A stretch of DNA of 55,841 bases, from positions 244,212 through 300,052 of the forward strand of contig FREY01000005.1 of assembly GCA_900143635.1 (NCBI GenBank). Reading direction: 5' to 3'. The number at the start of each line of letters is the position of its first letter. The first letter of the stretch is position 1. Positions 33,502 through 41,900 of the stretch are shown piece after piece. The position numbers and the translations under genes are program-made. The stretch is from Rhodobacteraceae bacterium Alg231-04. Lineage in GTDB: Bacteria; Pseudomonadota; Alphaproteobacteria; Rhodobacterales; Rhodobacteraceae. The notes under the pieces are model-generated. The model was not told the origin of the DNA and searched no databases. It saw only the letters and a program-made list of their open reading frames with translations.

Positions 33502-35184
33502 ATGATGAAGCAAGAGCTTCTCGGCATGATCGACCTCTTGGAACGCATGCGCGATCTCAAGCATCTCTGGCTCGAAGACCCCACGCCCGACCCTTTCATG
33601 GATATGGCGTTGTTCCTGATGCGGCGGCATTTGACCGGCCAGCTGGTCACACCATCCAGCCTCGCTCATGCCGCGAAAGTGCCCTACACCACAGCCACAC
33701 GACGGGTCACAAGAATGCAGGAACAGGGCCTTCTGGATCTGCGCCCCAGAACGGCGACCGGGAAATCATTCTCGGTTCACCCAAGTCCGAAACTGATCTC
33801 GAAAGTGACCTCCTTTCTGATTGCATCGAAAGACGCGGTTGAGGCGCGCCCGAAAGTGGCCGGCAAAGGCCGGGTTGCAGAGGATGCCGATCTCATCCCG
33901 CCGCCCTCGGTTGCGCCTGCCTCGCTGGTACAGGGGAAACCGGGGTTTGAGGGCAGTCTCGACATTCTTGTCCCGGATGACCCGGTCTATTCGATCAGCA
34001 AACGGTTGCAGCGCGAACTGAGCTATCTGATGGGGGGCAAGCTTCGGTTCATCGAGGCGCCAATAGACAACCTGCGCAGCACGATGCTGGAAAACGCAAC
34101 GGCCCCACAGTCCCGGTTTGACGTGGCCGCGGTAGATTTGCCGATGATTGCTGAATTCGCGCACCGGGGCATGCTGGCCCCGCTTGATGATGTGGCAGCC
34201 GAAAGCAACGTGGTCAGCGCTGATTTCATCTCGGCAGCCTGGCGGGGTGCGATCGTCGATGGCCAGCAATATGCCATTCCCATTCTGATCAATCCGCAGC
34301 TTCTGTTCTATCGCAAAGATCTATTTGCGAAGGCGGCAGTCCAAGCCCCTGTTTCGACCAGCCAATTGCTGCATCTGGCCCGGAAATTCCACGCCCCCTC
34401 CAAGGGGCGTTACGGCGTGTCCTGGACGGCCGCTCGCGGCGCACCGGTAGGGCAGGCATTTATCCAGTTCCTCGCCGACTTCGGGCAACCCGTTTTCCAG
34501 CTGGAACGCTCTGTAGGAGGCTATAAAACCAGCCGCTCCGAGAACCGGCCGTCAATCCCGACGATAGACACAGACTGCGGCCAGGCAACGGCGCATTTCA
34601 TGATTGAACTGCTCAAGGTTTCCCCGCCGAATGCGCTGAACATGACATGGGATGGCCAGGTTGACCTGATGCGTAAGGGGCAGGTGGCCATGGCCTATGA
34701 ATGGGCGGGACGGGCGGCGCAGCTCACCGGGTTTGCGGCATCGGGCGAAATGGGGTTTCTGCCCCATCCCGTGGGGGACGTGGAGAATGATCCGCGAACA
34801 CGATATGCAATTGCGCCTGTGGGTGGCTTTGCGTTTGGCATTCCCAGCAACATTGATCCTGCGCGCCTGACCACCGCCTGGGCCGCAATCGAGTGGCTGT
34901 CATCGCCTGAGGTCAACAAGCTTCTGGTGCAGCACAGCGGCCACGTCACCCCGCGGATCAGCGTGGGGTCCGATCCGGATGTGCGCCGTCTTTCGCCGGT
35001 GATTGCCGCGGTTGATCGTATGGCAAAACGTGGTCAGATCCGGCTCTGGCCGCGCCCTCCGGTCATGAATTATTCCTCTGTGGTTTCCATTCTGGGCGAA
35101 GAGATCCACGATATGCTCAGCGGTCATCAGTCTGTTTCACAGGCGCTCAAGCGCTCTCAGAAACGGGCCGAGGCGGTCATGTAG
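33502..35184 (+). CDS. winged-HTH regulator fused to an extracellular-solute-binding-protein fold
   Basis: 560 residues, no signal peptide or membrane helix, so cytoplasmic. Residues 1-112 look like a MarR-like winged helix domain: a helix pair, recognition segment TPSSLAHAAKVPYTTATRRV with GLL, and a wing RTATGKSFSVHPSP. A linker (~112-146) follows, then from ~147 to ~545 a solute-binding fold of the SBP_bac_1 class: GSLDILVPDDPVYSISKRL, DVAAVDLPMIAEFAHRGMLAPLDD, YAIPILINPQLLFYRKDLF, VAMAYEWAG, GFAFGIPSNIDP, AAIEWLSSPEVNKLL. The second domain has the ordinary ABC-binding-protein motifs but no export signal, so it is presumably a ligand sensor for the DNA-binding head. The start ATG 33502 is preceded by AGGGG. 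A near-identical palindromic element lies ahead of this gene and of the next one. I know of no named family with this layout. Confidence 0.82.
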   Translation: MMKQELLGMIDLLERMRDLKHLWLEDPTPDPFMDMALFLMRRHLTGQLVTPSSLAHAAKVPYTTATRRVTRMQEQGLLDLRPRTATGKSFSVHPSPKLISKVTSFLIASKDAVEARPKVAGKGRVAEDADLIPPPSVAPASLVQGKPGFEGSLDILVPDDPVYSISKRLQRELSYLMGGKLRFIEAPIDNLRSTMLENATAPQSRFDVAAVDLPMIAEFAHRGMLAPLDDVAAESNVVSADFISAAWRGAIVDGQQYAIPILINPQLLFYRKDLFAKAAVQAPVSTSQLLHLARKFHAPSKGRYGVSWTAARGAPVGQAFIQFLADFGQPVFQLERSVGGYKTSRSENRPSIPTIDTDCGQATAHFMIELLKVSPPNALNMTWDGQVDLMRKGQVAMAYEWAGRAAQLTGFAASGEMGFLPHPVGDVENDPRTRYAIAPVGGFAFGIPSNIDPARLTTAWAAIEWLSSPEVNKLLVQHSGHVTPRISVGSDPDVRRLSPVIAAVDRMAKRGQIRLWPRPPVMNYSSVVSILGEEIHDMLSGHQSVSQALKRSQKRAEAVM

Positions 35185-35201
35185 CCCCGCGCTTTTTCAG
35201 T

Positions 35202-35229
35202 TTGTTCAAAATGAACAAGACCTGTCTTG
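35202..35229. promoter_or_regulatory. putative operator upstream of first PhyH gene
   Basis: TTGTTCA-AAA-TGAACAA (35202-35218) is a perfect 7-bp inverted repeat with a 3-base spacer. It overlaps a second perfect palindrome, CAAGAC-CT-GTCTTG (35216-35229). The first matches the element before the HTH-SBP gene. Located 69-96 bases before the dioxygenase start, with no terminator before it. Confidence 0.6.
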
Positions 35230-35297
35230 AGTGAAGATCACAGGGCGTGTGTTCTCGGGTGAAAGAGAAATCAGACCCGAGCGCGGAGCCAAAGATC

Positions 35298-36491
35298 ATG
35301 ACCTATGAAGAACAATTGAAGGGCCTCGGCTGGAACGCCTCCGTGCCCGCCAACGGGCTGATCAACCGTCCCAAGGACATCGTGAACAACGACAATCCGG
35401 ATGGCTTGAAAACGGTTGAATCCGAGATTGAAATTGAGACAACCCCTGAGCACCTGAACCTTGTGTCAGGCGATCCGTCCTGTGCTGGCTGGACGCGGGC
35501 CTATGATGATCCGGGCGTGGCCGCCCTGCGTGACCATCTGCGCGAAAACAATGGCATCAAGGGGCTGGAAATCGTGTCCCCGCATGAGGTGGAGCGCGCC
35601 GCCGAATTGTTTCACCGCGATGGCTTTGTGGCAGTGCGCGATGTTCTGGACCCCGGCCAGCTGGAGCGCACCCGCATGGCGGCCGCCGCCGCGATCAGGC
35701 AGTTGGTGGAAAATGATCCGGACTATTCCGCTGGCGGCGGTGCCGGCGGTTTGCCGCACCGGTATTCTTTTGGCGGTGGTTCGGCGTCGCGCCAAATGCT
35801 GCATGTGAAGGAATGGTGCGACCTGATCGATCTGCCGACAACAACACCAATCCTGACCGCGATTTTCGGGTCGGCCGATTACGTGGTTGGCGGTGCCGGA
35901 GGCGAGGTCGCGCTGCCCGGCGCCATGGAATATCAGGGGCTGCATTCTGACAACATGTGGTCCGAACTGCCCGATCCCTATGGCAATGTAACGATGCGTG
36001 ATTTGCCTGCGCCCGTTGTCACGATCAATTTCCCGCTGAGCGATCTGACTTTTGAAAATGGGCCGATCCGTCAGATACCGGGCACGCAGCGTTCCCGTGC
36101 ACCAATCCCGAGCATGGGGGATGAGCCGGATTGGATGAAGCTGAGCACTGTTTGCCCGGCCCCGGCCGGCTGCGCTGTCATTCGTGACATTCGCGCCTGG
36201 CACGGCGGTACCCCCAATATTTCCCGCCATGTGCGGGCCATGCCGAATGTGGAATACTACGCACCGTGGTTCCGCAGCGAGGGCATCATGCGCGCCATGC
36301 CGTTTGAAAACTGGGAGGCACTGTCGCCCCACGCCCAGCGGATTTCCCGCTTGGTAGTCTGCGATAAGGGCGAGGCAGTTGTTGGTTCCGGCTTCATGGA
36401 CCCGCGCCGCAAAAATCGCGAAGCCTTTAAGGACAAGCAATTCAAGGAAATGGGCGAGAAGGCTGCCAGAGAGTATCTGGCAAGGCTTTGA
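35298..36491 (+). CDS. phytanoyl-CoA dioxygenase (PhyH) family protein, first of two
   Basis: Fe(II)/2-oxoglutarate oxygenase, cytoplasmic. 397 residues; the double-stranded beta-helix has the iron ligands HxD in YQGLHSDNMW and a distal His in WHGGTPNISRHVR, whose Arg would bind 2-oxoglutarate. Residues 1-95 are an extra N-terminal part not seen in short PhyH proteins. The family oxidises diverse small substrates (ectoine, phosphonates, quaternary amines, lipids); the substrate here cannot be named. The start MTYEEQLKGLGW has CGGAG upstream. Lies 113 bases after the HTH-SBP gene, with the shared operator in the gap. Confidence 0.85.
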   Translation: MTYEEQLKGLGWNASVPANGLINRPKDIVNNDNPDGLKTVESEIEIETTPEHLNLVSGDPSCAGWTRAYDDPGVAALRDHLRENNGIKGLEIVSPHEVERAAELFHRDGFVAVRDVLDPGQLERTRMAAAAAIRQLVENDPDYSAGGGAGGLPHRYSFGGGSASRQMLHVKEWCDLIDLPTTTPILTAIFGSADYVVGGAGGEVALPGAMEYQGLHSDNMWSELPDPYGNVTMRDLPAPVVTINFPLSDLTFENGPIRQIPGTQRSRAPIPSMGDEPDWMKLSTVCPAPAGCAVIRDIRAWHGGTPNISRHVRAMPNVEYYAPWFRSEGIMRAMPFENWEALSPHAQRISRLVVCDKGEAVVGSGFMDPRRKNREAFKDKQFKEMGEKAAREYLARL

Positions 36492-36563
36492 CCGCCCGGT
36501 GGCAGCCAATGATCCACCCGGCTGCGGCAGGCGCCCGTTTCAGACATAACCAAACAATCGGAA

Positions 36564-37760
36564 ATGAACCTCATGAGTGACACGAGTGACGCCGCCAATC
36601 CTGTGTGGCTGAATGCAACATCCTGTTCCCTGGATGATTTTCGCGCAATCGTTGACGTTGAGACCAAGCGCGAAGCCGTACCGCTTGCTGTCCAGATCGA
36701 AGGCAATATTCCGATATATGACGGCAGTGCAGTGCGGGCGGCCTATGGAAACACGGCGGATGCAAAGGCCTTCATGGCGGAATGGAACCGTGTCTTTGCC
36801 TCTGGGGCGGGTATCATCGTCATCAAGAACTCGTTTGATGACCTAGAGCTGATAGATCAGGTGACCGGCGTTCTGAACCAGATCATTGCGCAAGAGCGTG
36901 ATGGTCAGTCCGGTAGCGGCGATCATTTTGCGGCAGCCGGAGCCAACAGTCGGGTTTGGAATGCCCATGAAAAACTGTGCATGGCCGCGCCCGAACTGTT
37001 TGCGCGCTACAATGCCAACCCGGTGTTCGCAATGGTCAGCCAGGCCTGGCTCGGACCGCAGTACCAAATCACAACCCAGGTCAACGTCGTCCGCCCCGGC
37101 GGCAAGGCGCAGGTCTGCCACCGTGACTACCACATGGGGTTCCAGACTGCAGAAGAGCTTGCCTTATACCCGGCCAGCATTCACGCGCTGTCTGCCATGC
37201 TGACCCTACAGGGTGGAGTGGCGCATTGTGACATGTCGGTAGAGACCGGCCCGACCAAGCTATTGCCGCATTCTCAAAAGTATCTGCCGGGGTATTTTGC
37301 CGCGCAGCTGCCTGAATTCCGCGCCTATTTCGAAGAGAACTTTGTGCAATTGCCTCTGAACAAGGGCGACACGGTGTTCTTCAATCCGGCAACCTTTCAT
37401 GCTGCTGGTGAGAATAAGACCGCGGACGTTGATCGGATTGTCAATCTGATGCAGATCGGCTCGGGCTATGGGCGCTCAATAGAGATCGTTGACCGCCATC
37501 GCATGTGCAAACATCTATACCCGGCGCTGCGCCAGATGATCACGGCAGAGGTGTTCACCTCGGACGACATCGACTGCATCGTGGCAGCCTGCGCCGAAGG
37601 GTACCCTTTCCCGGCCAATCTGGATATCGATTCCCCGCTGAGTGGCATGGCCCCCGAAAGCCAGCAACACCTCATGCGCCGGGCACTGGTGGAGGGCTGG
37701 AGCACCACAGAGTTTGAACAATCCCTCGATGCGCAGTCGGGGCGTAAGCGGTCGCATTAG
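36564..37760 (+). CDS. phytanoyl-CoA dioxygenase (PhyH) family protein, second of two
   Basis: 398 residues. HxD motif in VCHRDYHMGF and distal His in FFNPATFHAAGENKT, with downstream Arg in DRIVNLMQIGSGYGRS. The 72-base gap from the first PhyH gene has no terminator, so the two should be co-transcribed. Overall sequence differs strongly from its neighbour (different N-terminus, different spacing around the iron site), so this is not a simple duplication; the two may act in sequence on one substrate. The start could also be the ATG at 36573. Converges with the LysR gene. Confidence 0.85.
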   Translation: MNLMSDTSDAANPVWLNATSCSLDDFRAIVDVETKREAVPLAVQIEGNIPIYDGSAVRAAYGNTADAKAFMAEWNRVFASGAGIIVIKNSFDDLELIDQVTGVLNQIIAQERDGQSGSGDHFAAAGANSRVWNAHEKLCMAAPELFARYNANPVFAMVSQAWLGPQYQITTQVNVVRPGGKAQVCHRDYHMGFQTAEELALYPASIHALSAMLTLQGGVAHCDMSVETGPTKLLPHSQKYLPGYFAAQLPEFRAYFEENFVQLPLNKGDTVFFNPATFHAAGENKTADVDRIVNLMQIGSGYGRSIEIVDRHRMCKHLYPALRQMITAEVFTSDDIDCIVAACAEGYPFPANLDIDSPLSGMAPESQQHLMRRALVEGWSTTEFEQSLDAQSGRKRSH

Positions 37761-37901
37761 TCAGAACCGATAAACCAGCTGCCTTGCGCTTGCGACAATG
37801 GCTGCGATTTGGTGGCAGGGCGATGGGCTGGATCTTTGCGATTAGGCTGTGATCCTCATCCAGGGGACTAATTGAGCGCCTTTCACTTTTGGCGGTACCG
37901 T

Positions 37902-38798
37902 TCAGGATTGTTCCTGGACGAGCTTGGCCAGAAAATTGCCCAGCACAGGGTTGGCCGAGGCATTGCTGCGGCAAATGGCACCGAGCGGGCGGTGAAACTG
38001 GGGGTGGTCGAAGGGCAGAAAGGCCAGTTTGTCCTCCAGGTAGGTCCTGGTCGATTCCATCGGCATCGACGTGATCAGATCTGTGTTTGCGACAATCTCC
38101 AGCGCCGAGCGGATGGAATCCGTTTCGCAGACAATATGCATATGGTGAATGCCTGACGCGATCATCGCCGCTTCGGTTTGCTGACGCAGAAGGCTGCCGC
38201 GCGAATGCGCCAGCCAGGTCTGTGACATGAGGTCTGGCGCCATGATCGCGCGCTTCTGCGTCAGGGGGTGATCCTTGCGGCACATGATGCCAACGCGGTC
38301 ATCGATCAGCGGGGTGAACTCCAGCCCCTCTACCGGATTAGCGAGGTTTTGCGGACCAAAGACAACATCGATCTGGCCGCGCTCCAACATGCTGCGCAGC
38401 TCGTGCACGAGGCCGGTGCGCAGCTCTACCCGGCAATTGGGGTTGTCGATCATAAAGCGTGACAGGGCCGAGGTCAAAAACCGCCCCGCCACGATGGGCG
38501 GCGCGCCGATGCGCAACTCGCCGGCGGATCCGGTCGCGGCAAGAGAGGCGTAGTTGCCGGCCTGTTCTTCGGCGATGCGAATGGCCAGACCACTGCGCGC
38601 CAGTTTCAACCCCAGCGCATTTGGCACCGACCGGCGCCCCTCTCGCTGAAACACGACCGTTCCCAGCCGCGCTTCAAGCGTGCGCATGTTGCGGCTGAGG
38701 GCTGGCTGGGTCAGGGCCAACCGGTCCGCTGCCATTTGAAACGATCCCGCTTCGACGATGACGGAAAGCTGGGCCAAATGTTTGGGATCAAGATTCAT
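37902..38798 (-). CDS. LysR family transcriptional regulator
   Basis: 298 residues: N-terminal winged HTH (LSVIVEAGSFQMAADRLALTQPALSRNMRTLEARLG) and a C-terminal type-2 periplasmic-binding-like sensor (from about residue 90: GSAGELRIGAPPIVAG). Divergent from the TAXI/TRAP/sulfatase operon with an 87-base gap, the usual setting for LysR control of the facing genes. The gap contains AT-rich imperfect repeats (ATGTATGGCATCGTATG) suitable as a T-N11-A type site. Inducer unknown, probably the TRAP substrate or a product. Confidence 0.92.
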   Translation of the reverse strand: MNLDPKHLAQLSVIVEAGSFQMAADRLALTQPALSRNMRTLEARLGTVVFQREGRRSVPNALGLKLARSGLAIRIAEEQAGNYASLAATGSAGELRIGAPPIVAGRFLTSALSRFMIDNPNCRVELRTGLVHELRSMLERGQIDVVFGPQNLANPVEGLEFTPLIDDRVGIMCRKDHPLTQKRAIMAPDLMSQTWLAHSRGSLLRQQTEAAMIASGIHHMHIVCETDSIRSALEIVANTDLITSMPMESTRTYLEDKLAFLPFDHPQFHRPLGAICRSNASANPVLGNFLAKLVQEQS

Positions 38799-38885
38799 AT
38801 CAAAACCTTATGTATGGCATCGTATGTTTGATTATATGGGATGATTTAACTTTGTTAAGCTGTCTTGTGAATCAGGGAGGATTCC

Positions 38886-39890
38886 ATGTTCCATTTGAAG
38901 ACACTCACCCGCGCGGCGCTGGCCGCTGCTGTTCTGGCCCTGCCGACGGCAGGCGCTGCCGAAATCCACAAAGGCGAGACCGCCGGTGTTGGCGATCCCG
39001 TCCACACCATGTTCGTGGCATTTGCCAACCAGGCCGGCAAAGCTGGCGTCGACATTCAGGTCAACGCTGGTCAGACGCTGACAAAATCCATGCTGAAAGG
39101 CGCCAAAGGGGAGATCGGCTTTTTCTCCTCTGTTCCGTCGCTGGTCAATCTGATGGCCGGGCAGCAGCGCATGTATCAAAACATCGACGCCGCCCCCGAG
39201 CTGGCCAAGAACCTGCGCGCGATCCTCGGCTTCAAAGCTGGTGCTTATCATCCGGTGACGCTGGCCGGTTCCGGCATCGAAGGCTGGGATGACATCAAGG
39301 GAAAAACCGTTTTCACCGGCCCGCCCGCCGGGTCGGCCTCTGCCACATCGGAAGCGCTGATCAAGATCATTACCGGTTATGAGGCAGGCAGTGATTACAC
39401 CGCTGTGCGGCTCAGCTGGGGTGAAGGCTATGCGGCGCTGGCGGATGGCAAGATCGACATGATGGTGCGCCCGGCCGAGGTTGGCTCGGCCAATATCGAA
39501 CAGTTCGGCCTGTCCGGCGAATTCCGCGTTCTGTCGATCCCCGAGGCGGACCTTGCCGATGGTGAGATGCAGAAGCTGTTTGGCCGCCCCGGCCGCGGCA
39601 TGGCGCAGTTTGATGGCAGCATCTACAACGGTCAGCTGACCGAAGGTCAGATCACCGCGCTTGGCTTCTTCCAGTTTGTCGGCACCCATGCGGGCATGTC
39701 GGATGATGCGGTCTATGCTGCCACCAAAGCCTTCTGGGACAATCTCGAAGAGGTGCAGGCCACTGCGTTCTTCCTGAAGGAAGTCACCAAGGAAAGCGCT
39801 TTCACGTCCGTAAACGTGCCGCTGCACCCCGGTGCGCTGCGCTACTATGACGAAGCCGGTTTCGACGTGCCGGACGCGCTGCGCCAGTAA
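38886..39890 (+). CDS. TAXI family TRAP transporter solute-binding subunit
   Basis: Periplasmic binding protein. 334 residues with a signal peptide (MFHLKTLTRAALAAAVLALPTAGAA) and mature sequence from EIHKGETAGVGDPVHTMFVAF. Segments VDIQVNAGQTLTKSMLKGAKGEIGF and KTVFTGPPAGSASATSEALIKII are typical of TAXI binding proteins, which pair with a fused QM-type permease, as here. GGGAGG lies ahead of the ATG. Ligand cannot be read out; other TAXI-TRAP systems take dicarboxylates, amino acids or sulfonates. Confidence 0.9.
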   Translation: MFHLKTLTRAALAAAVLALPTAGAAEIHKGETAGVGDPVHTMFVAFANQAGKAGVDIQVNAGQTLTKSMLKGAKGEIGFFSSVPSLVNLMAGQQRMYQNIDAAPELAKNLRAILGFKAGAYHPVTLAGSGIEGWDDIKGKTVFTGPPAGSASATSEALIKIITGYEAGSDYTAVRLSWGEGYAALADGKIDMMVRPAEVGSANIEQFGLSGEFRVLSIPEADLADGEMQKLFGRPGRGMAQFDGSIYNGQLTEGQITALGFFQFVGTHAGMSDDAVYAATKAFWDNLEEVQATAFFLKEVTKESAFTSVNVPLHPGALRYYDEAGFDVPDALRQ

Positions 39891-39971
39891 GCTCAGTGAC
39901 CTAACTGTCGGCCCCGATGCGGGCCGGCAGACCACGCTCCAGCACCAGTCCCAAATCCCATGGAGAAGACC

Positions 39972-41900
39972 ATGACCGGCCAGACCAGCGCATCCGGGCT
40001 GACGCCCCGCGTCTTTGCTCTACTTTCGACTCTCGCCTGCACAGCCCTTGGCGCGATTGCTCTTTACAGCTCGGGACTTGGGCTATTGGATCCCAAACTG
40101 CACCGCGCCGCCGGGTTTGCCCTGGCGCTGATCGTCGGTGTTGCTGCGGCCCGCAAAAAGCGGCTTGGCAACATCGATGGCTCAGTCGATGCCAAGGGTC
40201 TGTTTCATCTGGTGACGGATGTGGTGTTGATCGTTGCCGGGCTCTGGTCGATCTGGTCCTTCTATTTCGTGCAGACACAGATGGAAGAAGCGCTTTATGA
40301 CGTGACCCGCGCCGATGTCTGGCCTGCACTGGCAGGGTTGGCGGTCTTTCTGGAGCTTTGCCGCCGCCTCTGGGGCTGGGGGCTGTTTTCCGTCGGGGCG
40401 CTGGCGGTGCTCTACCTGCTGTTCGGGCAGAATTCGCCGGGCATCATGGCGCACACCGGCTTTACGCTGACCGAAGTGGCCGAGGCCCTGTGGTATAACA
40501 CCAACAAGGGTGTCTTTGGTTCGGTCACCAATATCGTGCTGACCACCGTTTTCATTTTCATCATCTTCGGCGTCCTGCTGGAGGGCACCGGCGCCGGTGA
40601 CACGCTGCTGAAGTTCGCCTTCCTCGCCACCCGCCGCACCCGTGGCGGCCCCGCCCATGCGGCGATCCTTGCGTCGTCCATGTTCGGCACCATGTCCGGG
40701 TCTACCGTGGCCAATATTGTCGGCACTGGCACTTTCACCATTCCGATGATCAAGAAACGCGGATTTTCCCCGACTTTTGCCGCCGGGATCGAGGCCACGG
40801 CCTCCTCGGGCGGGCAGATCATGCCGCCGATCATGGGCGCGGCGGCGCTGGTGATGGCCGACCTCACCGGGGTTGGCTATCTAAACGTGATCATTGCCGC
40901 GCTGTTCCCGGCTCTGTTCTATTACTTCAGCCTGTTCTCGGCCGTCACGGTTGAGGCCCGCCGCCAGGGTATCGAAGTGCAGCCCCTGAGCGTGGAAGAT
41001 AAAATAACCCGCGTCGACCTGATCAACTCGGTCCTGTTTGTTGGCCCGATCCTCACTGTGATCGGCTCGCTTCTGATGGGGCTGTCGACCTCCAAGGCAG
41101 GGTTCTATGCGGTGCTGGTGCTGCTGGGCCTTTCCATCATCAACCCCGAGGTGCGCAACAATCCCCGCCGGGTCTGGCAGAGCTTTGTTGACGGCGCCAA
41201 ATCCGGTGCGACCCTGCTGATCGCCATTGCTGCCATTGGCATCCTTGTCGGCTCGCTCGATTCCACCGGTCTGGGTCTGAAACTGGCCAATGTGATTGCG
41301 GCCGTGCGCGGTGAGAGCCTGTTCTCGGCGCTGCTGGTGGCCATGGCGGGCGCACTGATTCTGGGCATGGGCATGCCGACGCTGCCCGCCTATCTGATCA
41401 TCATTCTGGTCATGGGCCCGGCCATTCAGGCGCTGGGCGTGTCGATGCTGACCGCGCATATGTTTGTCTTCTACTACGGTGTTGCCTCCTCGCTGACGCC
41501 CCCGGTGGCCATCGCGGCCTATGCGGCGGCGCCCATAGCCAAGGCCAACCCGCTGATGACGGCACTGATGTCCTTCCGTCTGGGCATGTCCAAATTCATC
41601 ATTCCTTTCATCTTTGCCTTCTACCCGACGATCCTGATCATCGAGGAGTTCAGCCTGCTGCCCTTCCTGTGGATCGTCGCGCGGACCTGCTTCTGCATCT
41701 GGCTGTTCTCCTCGGCGCTGTCCGGCTTTGACCGTGGCCGCCTCAGCCTGCCGGAAATCCCACTGCGTTTTGCGGCAGCCTTTGGGGTGCTGATGTTGGG
41801 CCCCGAATTCCACCTGCCTGCGCTGGCTGTCGGGATCGCCCTGATCCTGTTCGACGTCCGCCGCGCCCGCCTGACCACCCAGCAAGAGGCCCTGTCATGA
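39972..41900 (+). CDS. TRAP transporter permease, small and large subunits fused (DctQM type)
   Basis: Sodium-driven permease partner of the TAXI protein. About 642 residues: the first ~130 residues provide the four-helix DctQ-like part, the rest the DctM-like large subunit with GTMSGSTVANIVGTGTFTIPMIKKRGFSPTFAAGIEATASSGGQIMPPIMGAAA, the conserved central loop. TAXI systems normally carry this fusion. The start is ATG 39972 with GGAG 6 bases upstream (ATG 39960 precedes that site). Its stop overlaps the sulfatase start (ATGA). Confidence 0.93.
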   Translation: MTGQTSASGLTPRVFALLSTLACTALGAIALYSSGLGLLDPKLHRAAGFALALIVGVAAARKKRLGNIDGSVDAKGLFHLVTDVVLIVAGLWSIWSFYFVQTQMEEALYDVTRADVWPALAGLAVFLELCRRLWGWGLFSVGALAVLYLLFGQNSPGIMAHTGFTLTEVAEALWYNTNKGVFGSVTNIVLTTVFIFIIFGVLLEGTGAGDTLLKFAFLATRRTRGGPAHAAILASSMFGTMSGSTVANIVGTGTFTIPMIKKRGFSPTFAAGIEATASSGGQIMPPIMGAAALVMADLTGVGYLNVIIAALFPALFYYFSLFSAVTVEARRQGIEVQPLSVEDKITRVDLINSVLFVGPILTVIGSLLMGLSTSKAGFYAVLVLLGLSIINPEVRNNPRRVWQSFVDGAKSGATLLIAIAAIGILVGSLDSTGLGLKLANVIAAVRGESLFSALLVAMAGALILGMGMPTLPAYLIIILVMGPAIQALGVSMLTAHMFVFYYGVASSLTPPVAIAAYAAAPIAKANPLMTALMSFRLGMSKFIIPFIFAFYPTILIIEEFSLLPFLWIVARTCFCIWLFSSALSGFDRGRLSLPEIPLRFAAAFGVLMLGPEFHLPALAVGIALILFDVRRARLTTQQEALS

